Source: Adhaeribacter soli (GTDB lineage: Bacteria > Bacteroidota > Bacteroidia > Cytophagales > Hymenobacteraceae). From it: a stretch of DNA of 64,000 nucleotides. The position numbers and the translations under genes were made by a program. The stretch lies in assembly GCF_008727925.1 (NCBI RefSeq), contig NZ_VTWT01000013.1, forward strand, positions 1-64,000, written 5' to 3'. Shown here piece by piece: positions 55,060 to 64,000 of this stretch; the first letter of the stretch is position 1; every line of letters begins with the position of its first letter. The notes beneath the pieces are model-generated. The model was not told where the DNA came from and made no database searches. It saw only the letters and a list, made by a program, of their open reading frames with translations.

Positions 55060-56025
55060 ATGAACACAGAATTTAGCCCTGAGGTGCTTGCCCAGCTCAA
55101 GCGCCTGCAAGAAAAATATGCTGCCGACGGTCAGGACCTGGCCGGCTACCTGGAAGGTTTGTACCACACCGACTACCTGACTTACTGGGATTACATCCAC
55201 CTCGATACGTTGTTGAGCCTGCAGAATCCGAAATCGAACATTCCGGATGAGAAGATCTTTATCATGTACCACCAGATCACGGAGCTGTATTTCAAGCTTT
55301 GCCTGAACGAGTACGAGCAGATCGCGGACAACAACAACATTAAGGTTACGGAATTAATTATGCGCCTGAACCGGATCAACCGGTACTTCGAGAATTTGAT
55401 CGATTCTTTCGACGTGATGGTGGATGGCATGGACCGCAACCAGTTCCTGACTTTCCGGATGGCGCTGATGCCGGCTTCCGGTTTCCAGAGCGTGCAGTAC
55501 CGCATGATCGAGATCGCTTCTACCGACCTCCGCAACCTGACCGACAAAGCAAAACGCGCTGCTTTAGGTTTAAATTCTACCCACGACGAAATGATGGGCT
55601 GCATTTACTGGAAAGCGGGCGCCACCATGGCCGAAACCGGCGTGAAGACCTTAACCCTGCTGCAGTTCGAAGAAAAATACACCGATTTCCTGATCAAGTT
55701 CTCCCACGAATACAAAGATAAAAACGTGTGGTCGGTAGTTAGTCGTTTACCTCAGGAGGACCGCCATAACGAAAAGCTGATCAAACAGTTAAAGGAGCTC
55801 GACAGCAACGTAAACGTAAACTGGCCACTGATGCATTACAAGAGCGCCGTGCGTTATTTAAAGACCGATCCAAACAATGCCATTGCCGCCACCGGTGGCA
55901 CGAACTGGCAAAAGTACCTGCCTCCAAGATTCCAGAAACGCATTTTCTACCCGGAAATTTGGACCGAAGAAGAAATGGAAAACTGGGGCTCCGGTTGGGT
56001 TGAAAGCGTGCTGAGCGAAAAGTAA
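55060..56025 (+). CDS. kynA: Tryptophan 2,3-dioxygenase
   Basis: A 321-aa heme enzyme opening the indole ring of tryptophan to N-formylkynurenine. YWDYIHLDTLLSLQ, FIMYHQITELYFKLC (includes the substrate-contacting Tyr/His region) and FRMALMPASGFQSVQYR are the family motifs. I start at the ATG at 55060, because an upstream TTG at 55024 adds 12 residues not matched to the family. No other kynurenine-pathway gene is next to it. A terminator hairpin follows. Confidence 0.94.
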   Translation: MNTEFSPEVLAQLKRLQEKYAADGQDLAGYLEGLYHTDYLTYWDYIHLDTLLSLQNPKSNIPDEKIFIMYHQITELYFKLCLNEYEQIADNNNIKVTELIMRLNRINRYFENLIDSFDVMVDGMDRNQFLTFRMALMPASGFQSVQYRMIEIASTDLRNLTDKAKRAALGLNSTHDEMMGCIYWKAGATMAETGVKTLTLLQFEEKYTDFLIKFSHEYKDKNVWSVVSRLPQEDRHNEKLIKQLKELDSNVNVNWPLMHYKSAVRYLKTDPNNAIAATGGTNWQKYLPPRFQKRIFYPEIWTEEEMENWGSGWVESVLSEK

Positions 56026-56077
56026 TGTACTGATTTTCAAGGTACTAATGTGTAGTTTAGAGATTGGAATTAGAATT

Positions 56078-56112
56078 AAAAAACCTCACTGTGAAACCGG
56101 TGAGGTTTTTTG
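56078..56112 (+). terminator. Terminator after tryptophan 2,3-dioxygenase
   Basis: The stem aacctcac / gtgaggtt with an A-rich left side is followed by a T-run. Confidence 0.75.
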
Positions 56113-56157
56113 TTTCAAGATGGTACCGTTTTTGGATCGGGTATTTAGAAATCATTG

Positions 56158-56327
56158 CGTCATCCCGAGCGAAGCCGAGGGAACTTATGGAGCCGTAAAT
56201 AGAGCAATCTTTTTCTGATCTGATTCTTTCCGCATCAGTAGCGTAGGGTTTAAACCCTACGCTACTGATGAAATAAAAATTTCAAATGCTGACATTATAA
56301 GTTCCCTCGGCTTGGCTCGGGATGACA
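56158..56327. repeat. Interspersed palindrome, gtcatcc family, copy 3
   Basis: Ends gtcatcccgagcgaagccga and tcggcttggctcgggatgac are inverted. Inside is the small palindrome gtagggtttaaaccctac (56240-56261), whose unit recurs alone at about 58064-58084. No gene lies in 56026-56473. Confidence 0.65.
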
Positions 56328-56385
56328 AAATTTTGGGCTTTCATTAATCAAAACTTTTTCGGAATTATAAGCTACCAAAAACCGT

Positions 56386-56393
56386 TAAATTTG
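56386..56393 (+). promoter_or_regulatory. Promoter -7 box of the FAD oxidoreductase gene
   Basis: TAAATTTG matches TAnnTTTG, about 80 nt upstream of the ATG. The -33 region has only a T-rich stretch. Confidence 0.4.
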
Positions 56394-56473
56394 CAGGACG
56401 AAAGTCCAGATTCTAGAATCTAAAATCTAGTATCTTGTCACCACTTTTAAGGCTAACTCCCTTACCGTTATTT

Positions 56474-58045
56474 ATGAAAAAAGAACTTGACCTGGTGTTT
56501 CCGCCGGAAATTGCCTTCGACGAAGCGCAACTGGAAAAGGAACTGATCGAAGCTTCGGGCATCGATTCAGAAGAAGTAAAATTCCTGCACAAAGTAAAAC
56601 GCTCGATCGATGCGCGGGGCCGCAAGGTAAACGTGCGCGTCCGGGCCGATATTTATACCGAAACCCCTCCTTCCGATACGCTCATTCCGGATTTTCATTA
56701 CCCGGATGTGAGCACGAAAGAAAAAGTAGTGATTGTGGGTGCCGGTTCGGCCGGTTTGTTTGCGGCTTTGCGTTGCATTGAACTAGGCCTGAAGCCAATC
56801 GTACTGGAACGCGGCAAAGACGTACGTTCGCGCCGCCGCGATCTGGCTGCCATCAATAAAGAACACCTCGTTAACCCGGATTCGAATTACTGTTTCGGGG
56901 AAGGCGGCGCCGGTACGTATTCCGACGGAAAACTCTACACCCGTTCCAAAAAACGCGGCGACCTGTACCGGATCCTGCACATTTTAGTGAAGCACGGCGC
57001 CACCCCGGCCATTCTTTTCGATGCGCATCCGCACATCGGTACCAACAAGTTGCCAGTAATTATTCAGGCTATTCGCGAAACGGTACTAAAGGCCGGCGGC
57101 GAAATTCATTTCGATACCCGCGTTACAGATCTGATCCTTGAAAAAGACGAAATAAAAGGCGTGGTAGCGCAAGATGGTACGGTTTACGAAGGAAAAAGTG
57201 TGATCCTGGCTACCGGCCATTCCGCCCGCGACATTTACGAATTGCTCCATCAAAAGAACGTGCTCATCGAGGCTAAACCGTTTGCTATGGGCGTACGTGT
57301 AGAACATCAGCAAAGCCTCATCGACCGGATCCAATACCATTGCGAAGGCGAGCGCGGCCCTTACCTGCCGGCTTCGTCGTATTCGCTGGTACAGCAAACA
57401 TTTTTAAACAACAAGCAGCGCGGCGTATTTTCATTTTGTATGTGTCCGGGTGGGTTTATTGTACCCTCGGCAACGGCTCCCGGCGAAGTGGTGGTAAACG
57501 GTATGTCGCCGAGCCGCCGCGATTCCCGCTTTGCGAATTCCGGCATTGTGGTGGCTATTGAAACTGAAGACATGGACCTGCAGGAATACGGCCCTCTGGC
57601 CGGTTTACGGATGCAGCAGGAACTGGAACAACGTGCCTGGCAAGCCGGTGGGAAAACCCAGGTAGCGCCGGCGCAACTGCTGAAAGATTTTACGAACCGG
57701 AAAATATCGGCGAGCCTCCTGGAAACTTCGTACCAGCCGGGACTGAAATCGGTGGATATGCACGAGGTTTTAGGCTCAAATCTGGCGCAACGACTGGTAC
57801 AGGGCTTTCAGGCCTGGGGCAAGAAAATGCCTGGGTATTTATCGAATAATGCGCAAATTGTCGGGGTGGAAAGCCGGACTTCTTCACCGGTAAGGATTCC
57901 ACGCAATAAAGAAACCCTGGAGCACGTGCATATTAAAAACCTGTACCCGTGCGCGGAAGGTGCGGGTTACGCCGGCGGTATTGTTTCGGCGGCGATGGAC
58001 GGGGAACGTTGCGCGGAAAAAATTGCGGAGAAGATTTTGAAGTAG
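56474..58045 (+). CDS. FAD-dependent dehydrogenase (COG2509-like)
   Basis: A 523-aa flavoprotein. A 75-residue N-terminal domain precedes the Rossmann nucleotide-binding motif VVIVGAGSAGLFAALR (GAGSAG at 89-94) and VLERGKDVRSRRRD. The conserved CFGEGGAGTYSDGKLYTR and GHSARDIYELL follow, and EGAGYAGGIVSAAMDG near the end is the FAD-contacting closing motif. Proteins of this family are annotated as NAD(FAD)-utilising dehydrogenases with no settled substrate. I start at the ATG at 56474. Confidence 0.9.
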   Translation: MKKELDLVFPPEIAFDEAQLEKELIEASGIDSEEVKFLHKVKRSIDARGRKVNVRVRADIYTETPPSDTLIPDFHYPDVSTKEKVVIVGAGSAGLFAALRCIELGLKPIVLERGKDVRSRRRDLAAINKEHLVNPDSNYCFGEGGAGTYSDGKLYTRSKKRGDLYRILHILVKHGATPAILFDAHPHIGTNKLPVIIQAIRETVLKAGGEIHFDTRVTDLILEKDEIKGVVAQDGTVYEGKSVILATGHSARDIYELLHQKNVLIEAKPFAMGVRVEHQQSLIDRIQYHCEGERGPYLPASSYSLVQQTFLNNKQRGVFSFCMCPGGFIVPSATAPGEVVVNGMSPSRRDSRFANSGIVVAIETEDMDLQEYGPLAGLRMQQELEQRAWQAGGKTQVAPAQLLKDFTNRKISASLLETSYQPGLKSVDMHEVLGSNLAQRLVQGFQAWGKKMPGYLSNNAQIVGVESRTSSPVRIPRNKETLEHVHIKNLYPCAEGAGYAGGIVSAAMDGERCAEKIAEKILK

Positions 58046-58164
58046 TTCTCTGGCTGCATAGTAGTGTAGGGTTTAAACCCTACGCTATTATGCAGATGAT
58101 TTGACTATTTTAAACTTTTAACCCGGAAAAACAGTATCAATCGGAAGAATAAAAACCGCTTATT

Positions 58165-58530
58165 ATGAAAAAGACCGTTGTGATCGGTGCTACCGATAAT
58201 CCTACCCGTTTTGCTTACAAAGCGGTGCAAAAGCTTTTGCAGTATGGCCACGAAGTAGTGCCGGTGGGTATCAAGCATACTGCCATCGGCAACCTGCCTA
58301 TTCTGCATTTAAAAGACAACCCGAAAGTAGATAAAGTAGATACGGTAACCCTTTACGTGGGCCCGCAAAATCAGCCGGCCTGGTACGATTATATCATGTC
58401 CTTAAAACCGAAGCGCATCATTTTTAACCCGGGTACCGAAAACCTGGAACTCGAAAGAATGGCTGAAGACCAGAATATTAAAACGTTGCATGCCTGCACG
58501 CTGGTAATGCTTGCTGTAGGGAATTATTAA
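58165..58530 (+). CDS. CoA-binding domain protein
   Basis: A 121-aa single CoA-binding (CoA_binding_2) domain of Rossmann type. The glycine-containing opening TVVIGATDNPTRFAYKA, central VDTVTLYVGPQNQ, and KRIIFNPGTENLELERMA fit the family. Similar stand-alone domains are common with no known reaction. Its terminal codons and terminator are duplicated about 410 bp downstream. Confidence 0.88.
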   Translation: MKKTVVIGATDNPTRFAYKAVQKLLQYGHEVVPVGIKHTAIGNLPILHLKDNPKVDKVDTVTLYVGPQNQPAWYDYIMSLKPKRIIFNPGTENLELERMAEDQNIKTLHACTLVMLAVGNY

Positions 58531-58587
58531 TTTAAACTGAACATAAAAAGAAAGCCTGCCGGATAATCCGGCAGGCTTTCTTTTTTA
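58519..58587 (+). terminator. Terminator of the CoA-binding gene, original copy of a duplicated segment
   Basis: The stem aaagcctgccgg / ccggcaggcttt is followed by a T-run. The segment from the last codons (gggaattattaa) through the hairpin recurs at 58931-59000. Confidence 0.85.
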
Positions 58588-58626
58588 TGCGCTTTATTTA
58601 ATTATCTGGATTACGTTTTCAGAGAA

Positions 58627-58735
58627 AAGTCCCCCTTTGGAAGCAGGGTCATTTCACTCAACAAGATTCTCCCCTTGAGGGGAGCTAGAGGGGTGTTTAC
58701 ATCTGCTGATAATTATTAAATAACGTGTTAACACC
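58627..58735. repeat. gtccccctttgg element fragment, copy 3
   Basis: It begins aagtccccctttgg; the part 58664-58733 (gattctccccttgagggg through cgtgttaacacc) is the inverse of about 34110-34190. A short inverted unit, gtgtagtttgtaactacacc / gtagttgcaaactacactc, follows at 58831-58928. Confidence 0.6.
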
Positions 58736-58930
58736 TTTTTTTTAGGCGTTTTAGTTAGCAATTGGGATTACGCGTTAGGAAAAAAGATTTCCTTTCGTGG
58801 CAAGATTGCTTCATTCTAATGCTTTGTCAAAATCTGGGTGTAGTTTGTAACTACACCCAAAATATTGTTTTCCCGATTTAATCCCCAAGTCGTTTTTAAT
58901 ATTTAAGTGTAGTTGCAAACTACACTCAGA

Positions 58931-59015
58931 GGGAATTATTAATTTAAACTGAACCTAAAAAAGAAAGCCTGCCGGACAATCCGGCAGGCTTTCTTTTTTA
59001 GGTTCAGTTTAATTA
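58931..59015. terminator. Duplicated terminator segment forming a long hairpin
   Basis: A 70-bp copy of 58519-58587. Its right side is extended by an inverse (ggttcagtttaatt) of the left flank (aatttaaactgaacc), giving a stem of about 30 bp or more. It overlaps the stop of the small minus-strand gene at 59009 and can serve as that gene's terminator. Confidence 0.75.
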
Positions 59016-59224
59016 TACTGCTTTATGTCTAATAACTCCGGCTGTTTCGAAAAATTCCAGAGGGCGCTTTCTTCTTCCAGGTTTTCGTAGAATTTAACCG
59101 CGTGGCTCAACTTATTAAAGGATTTCATCCCACCACCACTGTACCGAACTTCATACTTACCTCTTTCCGGGCATAAGGAATATCCTAAACCACCAAGCGA
59201 TTGCAATACTTTGTTTGTTTCCAT
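59009..59224 (-). CDS. Small hypothetical protein
   Basis: A 71-aa protein with no family I recognise. It has a Gly-rich opening (LQSLGGLGYSLCPERGKYEVRYSGGG) followed by a helical stretch (FNKLSHAVKFYENLEEESALW). The coherent composition and its own terminator support a real gene. Its function is unknown; it could be a small regulator or phage-like orphan. Confidence 0.55.
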   Translation of the reverse strand: METNKVLQSLGGLGYSLCPERGKYEVRYSGGGMKSFNKLSHAVKFYENLEEESALWNFSKQPELLDIKQYN

Positions 59225-59910
59225 AAGTAATTAAGCCTTTAGTTAAACAATAAATACTGAGCTTAAGTTAGAAAACTACGGAGTGAAAGGCAAGTTTTTT
59301 CCAGAGAAATTTTTCTTTTTTGAACCGATCCTTTTGTTAAATCATCCTGAGCACTTTAAGCAATTTCGTCCGTTGGATAGCTTTCCCATCAAAATACTTC
59401 TGCCTAATATTCAGCTACTTCTGAAATTCCTCGAAAACAATTTCTTGGTTTTAGGTTAAGTTATATAAATGACAAAGATCATTATTATTGGTTTATTCCA
59501 ATTAATTCCAAGTTTCAAGTTATAAGTTTTAAATAATTTTGAAAATACCTATATTTTAACAGGCAATTATCCAAAATTACTAAAATCCAATATCACCTAC
59601 GCGAACAGCACTATCAAAAATATTTCGGGTTTGTTGAACAAAGCTGATTTCAGAATTGTATCTACCTTGATTTTAAGCAGAAAGCGGCTTTTACGGTTCA
59701 GATTCTGAATAGTTACAAAGGCGCCGGAAAAAATCAGACAAATTTAAAAAAATCTGTTAAATCATAATTTTATACTGGGTATTTCAAACTTTACAAACAC
59801 TGCAATTTTACATTAAAACTTTACCGGTTGGTTTACACTCCTGTTTAACTCCAATTCCGGCAAAATTGTGTGCAGCAGAATGTCTGAAATACGCTTTTAC
59901 GAAACAGCTT
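59225..59910. other. AT-rich gene-free stretch before the giant adhesin
   Basis: 686 bp with no convincing ORF, repeat or TAnnTTTG box. It probably contains the divergent promoters of the small gene and the giant protein. Confidence 0.4.
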
Positions 59911-62900
59911 ATGCGGTACCGTTTACAAGCAATTCTATTTTTCCAGTTCCTTCTTATCTTAAGCAGCCAGGCGGTAAAAGCCCAAAGCTGCCCAACCCCT
60001 CCGGATGCCGCGCTGCAGGATACGGTAGACAATTTCATGAATTGTACCTACTCCTATTCCGGCGCCAATTTTCGGTTAACGGTAGATAATATTTCCAAGA
60101 CCAAGGCTACCAACACCAAATACGTGATTGATTGGGGCGATGGGAATTCCTCCATTTTCGGCAGCAATTTCAATAACGCCACCCACACCTATTTGCTACC
60201 AGGTTCTTTCAACCTGACCTTAACAGTTACCAATGCCGCCGGCTGTTCTTCTTCTAAATCGTACCTCGTATTTAACGGCAGTAACCCGAGCTTCGGGGTG
60301 GCCAGCCAAGGAAATACCAACGATTGCGCCCCGGCCACCTTTACCTTCGACATCATCAACACCCAGGGAAATACACCAAGCACGGTTTATACCTTCCAGT
60401 TCGACGATGGCAGCCCGGCCATGCACTTTACGCACGCCAACCTGCCGAAAAGCATTACGCACACCTTCACCAAATCGGCTTACGGCAAACCGGGCAACGC
60501 TTTCACCCTGACGGCTTACGCTACGAACCCTTGCGGCACCACGCCGGCTACGGTGGGTGGAATCCGGATCTCCGGCGGCCCGATCTCTGACTTTTTAATG
60601 AATCCGGATACCGTTTCATGCGTGAACAAACCGGTAAAACTTACGGATGTTTCCGATGGCGGCTTCAATGCAAATGCTACTGGCAGTAGCACCAATGCCT
60701 ATACCCGCGAGTGGAAAGTTACACCGGCTACCGGTTGGTCTTTCCTGAACGGTACCAATGCCACTTCCGCTCAGCCGATCCTGAATTTTACCGAGGCCGG
60801 CAAATACGAGATCTTCCTGATCGCCATTCCACGCGGCGCGGGCGCCAAATGTACCGGCGACACCACCAGTAAAAATATTACCATTTATGACCTGCCGAAA
60901 GCGGCTTTCCAGGCTTCCAAACCGAACGGTACCTGTACTCCGGCGGAAATAAAGCTGCAAAACCAATCGGTGGGAACGGCCTTAACTTATAAATGGGAGG
61001 TACTGCCAAACAACGGCTTTACATTTACCAATAATACTACGAACGTTTCTGAAAACCCGGAAATCACGTTCACCCATCCGGGCTCGTATAATATTAAACT
61101 TTCCGCCACCAATGTTTGCGGTCAGATTCATGTTGCCGATTCGGTTGTGGTAATTCAGGCCGCGCCGGTGGTTTCATTGCCGGCTACGCAACAATATTGC
61201 TTATCGCAAACGGTAGCTTTTTCTGCTAAAAACCCAGCTCACAAACCGTCAGTTACTGAAAACGGCAGCGCGGTTACAACTTACGACTGGAAAATTGCAG
61301 GCGCTCCCGGTGCAAGTTTTGTAAACGGTACTTCTGCTTCCAGCCAGTTTCCGGAAATCAACTTCCCGGCGCCGGGCACTTACCAGGTAATTTTCCGGGC
61401 AGCGAACGTTTGTGGCTTCTCTCAGCCGGATACGCAAACCGTAGTGATCAATCCGTTGCCGGTAGTGAAAGTAGTATCTTCCGTTCCGGCCATTTGTGCC
61501 GGTCAGGGAGCTGCCGTATTAACTGCTTCCGGCGCCGATACATTTAAATGGTTCCCGGCAACCGGCTTAAGCGCTACGACCGGCAAAACGGTAACGGCCA
61601 ATCCTACTGCTACCACTACTTATAAGGTGGTTGGAACAAACACGCAAACCGGCTGCGCCGATACTACGCAAATTACAGTGGTGGTAAAACCAGCCATCCC
61701 TTTAACGGTAACGGCTTCCGCTACAAAGATCTGTATAGGTCAGCAAACCACTACCATTACCGCTTCCGGCGCCGATAAATATACCTGGTCACCGGCTGTC
61801 GGCTTAAGCGATTCTACCGGAGCTTCGGTAATAGCAAATCCTACTATCACCACTGTTTACACAGTTACGGCTTTAGATACGACTGCCGGCTGTATTGCTA
61901 CGAAAACCATTAAAATTGAAGTAGTGCCGCTGCCGGTGGTAACCGTAGGCGCTGATTCTACCATTTGCGCAAATCCGCAAGGCGTTCAGTTGAAAGGCCT
62001 GCCGAAAGGCGGCACATGGTCGGGTCCGAATATCAGCCGAAGTGGTCTGTTTATCGGTTCGGTTCCGGGCAACTATACGCTAACCTATAACTTCACAAAT
62101 GCTAACGGTTGCTTTGATTCGGCTTCCCGCGTGATCACGGTAGTTCCGCTGCCGGTGGTTTCTGCCGGAAACGATACCACTTTTTGCGCGGTGAATGCTA
62201 CGGTTTTATTTAAAGCTACTCCTTCCGGAGGCGTTTGGACCGGAAGTCCGTTTATTGATATTAACGGAAACTTTGCAGCCAACACGCCGGGCGTTTACAA
62301 CCTGACCTATACCTATGGCAACGGTAACTGCCGCGTTTCCGATACGAAGACGGTAACGATTCAGGCCCTGCCGGCTACTCAGGTGGTACAAAACCAGCAG
62401 ATCTGTCCGGGCACTACCGCTACGCTTACGGCTCAGGGAACTGCTATGCGTTACGAATGGTACGATGCTTTATTGAAAGGTACCTTATTATTCACCGGTA
62501 AAACGTTCGTCACCCCAGCTTTACATAATTCTACCACTTATTACGTAGTTTCTTATAATGCCGAAGGTTGCGCCAATGCGGTTCGTACGCCGGTACAGGT
62601 AATGGTGAATCCGGTGGCAGCCCCTCCGGTTGTGGCAGACGTAACTGTTTGCGGTGCCGGCAGCAACGCTACCTTAACGGCCAGCGGCTCTACTGGTACT
62701 TACGAATGGTTCAATGCAGCCCAGAACGGTACTTTATTATTTACCGGCGCTACTTTCCAGACCCCGGCTTTAAACGGCACTACCGAATATTATGTACAAG
62801 CCGTTAGCGCCGAAGGCTGCCGGAGTTTTACCCGCACCAAAGTTACCGCTTTTGTAACTCCAGCTTTAACGAACAACACCATTTCCGGCAAGCAAATCCT

Positions 62901-64000
62901 TTGCGCCGGCGAGATCCCGGCCTTATTTACCGGCTCCGCTCCTTTTGGCGGTAACGGTACTTTAACCTATACCTGGGAAAGCAGCACCGACAGCATCAAC
63001 TTTACCGCAATCTACGGCGCCGGAAATATCCGGAATTTCAATGCCAATGCCTTGACCCAGACTACCTGGTTCCGTCGCAAAGTAAGCTCCGGCCCCTGCT
63101 CCGATTATTCAGCGGCTATTAAAGTAACCGTGGTGCAGAAACCTGCCGCACCGCTTAGCTTTAGCCAGACCATTTGTGCCAGTGCAACTGCAACGTTAAC
63201 TGCTTCCGGAACTGGTTTACGCTCTGAATGGTTTACCACCCCAACCGGCGGTCAGCCGATCTTCAGCGGCAATATTTTTACAACTTCAGCTTTGCAGACT
63301 ACTACCGAATATTACGTTGAAGCGATCAATGCCCAAGGCTGCCGGAGCGCTGCCCGCGGAAAATATCTGGTAACAGTGCTGCCGGTAATCACCAGCAACT
63401 TTATCTCCACGGACCAGACCATTTGCTACGGTGAAACGCCTGCTTCTTTTATCGGTTCTACACCGGCCGGCGGCAATAACGTTTATACGTTTACCTGGGA
63501 AAGCAGCACCGATAACGTGAACTTCACGCCGGCTGCCGGCGCCCACGCCGCTGCCAATTACAGTGCCGGCGCTTTAACGCAAACAACATGGTTCCGCCGC
63601 GTGGTTACTTCCGGTCCTTGCCAGAACAGCATCAGCGCTCCTATAAAGATTACGGTTGTTCCGGCCATTGCCAGCAAAACCATTACCTCGCAACCACAAA
63701 CCATTTGCGCCGGCACATCGCCGCAAACCTTAAATGCCCTGGCTGCAACCGGCGGGAACGGAACTTACACCTACCAGTGGCAGATGAGCACTTCCGGTTC
63801 AACTACTGGTTTCGCTCCGGCCATCCATACGAATAATACTCAGAACTATACGCCAGGCACGTTGCAGCAAACAACCTGGTTCCGTCGCGTGGTTTATTCC
63901 GGCAACTGCTCCCAGATCTCAGCTCCTTATGAGGTTACGGTAGTGCCAGTGCTTACAAATAACATTATTGCTACTTCACAAACCATTTACGCGGGTGCTA
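59911..64000 (+). CDS. Giant secreted protein with PKD/Ig-like repeats (partial, no stop in window)
   Basis: An open frame of 1363 codons from ATG 59911 runs uninterrupted to the window end. A Sec signal peptide (about 1-25, LFFQFLLILSSQAVKA) is followed by a PKD domain (about 70-110; IDWGDGNSS, HTYLLPGSFNLTLTV). Then come many Ig-like segments with repeated motifs: AGKYEIFLIA, PGSYNIKLSATN, PGTYQVIFRAANVCG, and TASGADTFKWFPATGLS / TASGADKYTWSPAVGLS. From about residue 830 a new repeat begins, with YEWYDALLKGTLLFTG / YEWFNAAQNGTLLFTG, TYTWESSTDSINF / TFTWESSTDNVNF, and ALTQTTWFRRKVSSGPC / ALTQTTWFRRVVTSGPC. A surface or gliding-type adhesin ending in a T9SS domain is expected beyond the edge. 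Confidence 0.85.
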   Translation, partial: MRYRLQAILFFQFLLILSSQAVKAQSCPTPPDAALQDTVDNFMNCTYSYSGANFRLTVDNISKTKATNTKYVIDWGDGNSSIFGSNFNNATHTYLLPGSFNLTLTVTNAAGCSSSKSYLVFNGSNPSFGVASQGNTNDCAPATFTFDIINTQGNTPSTVYTFQFDDGSPAMHFTHANLPKSITHTFTKSAYGKPGNAFTLTAYATNPCGTTPATVGGIRISGGPISDFLMNPDTVSCVNKPVKLTDVSDGGFNANATGSSTNAYTREWKVTPATGWSFLNGTNATSAQPILNFTEAGKYEIFLIAIPRGAGAKCTGDTTSKNITIYDLPKAAFQASKPNGTCTPAEIKLQNQSVGTALTYKWEVLPNNGFTFTNNTTNVSENPEITFTHPGSYNIKLSATNVCGQIHVADSVVVIQAAPVVSLPATQQYCLSQTVAFSAKNPAHKPSVTENGSAVTTYDWKIAGAPGASFVNGTSASSQFPEINFPAPGTYQVIFRAANVCGFSQPDTQTVVINPLPVVKVVSSVPAICAGQGAAVLTASGADTFKWFPATGLSATTGKTVTANPTATTTYKVVGTNTQTGCADTTQITVVVKPAIPLTVTASATKICIGQQTTTITASGADKYTWSPAVGLSDSTGASVIANPTITTVYTVTALDTTAGCIATKTIKIEVVPLPVVTVGADSTICANPQGVQLKGLPKGGTWSGPNISRSGLFIGSVPGNYTLTYNFTNANGCFDSASRVITVVPLPVVSAGNDTTFCAVNATVLFKATPSGGVWTGSPFIDINGNFAANTPGVYNLTYTYGNGNCRVSDTKTVTIQALPATQVVQNQQICPGTTATLTAQGTAMRYEWYDALLKGTLLFTGKTFVTPALHNSTTYYVVSYNAEGCANAVRTPVQVMVNPVAAPPVVADVTVCGAGSNATLTASGSTGTYEWFNAAQNGTLLFTGATFQTPALNGTTEYYVQAVSAEGCRSFTRTKVTAFVTPALTNNTISGKQILCAGEIPALFTGSAPFGGNGTLTYTWESSTDSINFTAIYGAGNIRNFNANALTQTTWFRRKVSSGPCSDYSAAIKVTVVQKPAAPLSFSQTICASATATLTASGTGLRSEWFTTPTGGQPIFSGNIFTTSALQTTTEYYVEAINAQGCRSAARGKYLVTVLPVITSNFISTDQTICYGETPASFIGSTPAGGNNVYTFTWESSTDNVNFTPAAGAHAAANYSAGALTQTTWFRRVVTSGPCQNSISAPIKITVVPAIASKTITSQPQTICAGTSPQTLNALAATGGNGTYTYQWQMSTSGSTTGFAPAIHTNNTQNYTPGTLQQTTWFRRVVYSGNCSQISAPYEVTVVPVLTNNIIATSQTIYAGA

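Noticed and set aside
58831..58928. Regularly spaced short repeats taken at first for a CRISPR fragment
   Set aside because: There are only two inverted units with no equal-length spacers, and no cas gene lies in the window.

Overview
The window looks like a chromosomal segment of a Bacteroidota bacterium, most likely a Cytophagales member of the Hymenobacter/Adhaeribacter/Pontibacter type. Four things point there. Secreted proteins carry Ig/LamG modules and a type IX secretion C-terminal domain. The -7 boxes read TAnnTTTG (with a TTTG or CTTG box 19 nt upstream at both tRNA genes). The arginine cluster uses the N-acyl-ornithine transcarbamylase route. DUF349, YqgE, DUF1015 and tryptophan 2,3-dioxygenase genes of Bacteroidota type are present. 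The genus is an inference from protein style only.

Layout. 1-10 kb: a tRNA-Thr unit, an orphan LuxR-type response regulator, two surface proteins and a UvrA-like ATPase that lacks the UvrB-binding insert. 10.7-17 kb: a copper-resistance block (metal-binding lipoprotein, HMA chaperone, CPH-type copper ATPase, DUF305 membrane protein, and a multicopper oxidase fused to a CopB-like domain). 17-20.5 kb: a methyltransferase and an MFS transporter bracketed by a 355-bp direct repeat. 20.9-24.7 kb: an outer-membrane porin, BCCT transporter and universal stress protein operon. 25.7-35.7 kb: an arginine biosynthesis cluster (GNAT-argG-argC-argD-argF'-argB-argE-argH) broken up by palindromic repeats. 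36-42.5 kb: an AT-rich defence island. 42.5-64 kb: a second tRNA-Thr unit, DUF349/YqgE, pdxH-DUF1015-maf, gpsA, a TolC/adaptor/sdaAB operon, tryptophan 2,3-dioxygenase, an FAD oxidoreductase, a CoA-binding protein, a small orphan protein, and a giant Ig-like adhesin still open at the window end.

The most interesting part is the island at about 35.9-42.5 kb. A PD-(D/E)XK nuclease precedes a tightly coupled operon: a C5-cytosine methyltransferase, a histidine kinase with two GHKL ATPase modules, a receiver protein, and a small protein with the His-Gly/Cys layout of caspase-like (clan CD) peptidases. A Vsr endonuclease gene faces this operon tail to tail. This reads as a restriction-modification locus combined with a phosphorelay that could switch on a caspase-like effector. 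The island is flanked by a perfect 14-bp direct repeat and has no recognisable integrase.

Intergenic regions are unusually rich in interspersed palindromic elements. Several families recur in the window, some with terminal inverted repeats, some nested, and one as an inverted pair of roughly 300-370 bp arms.
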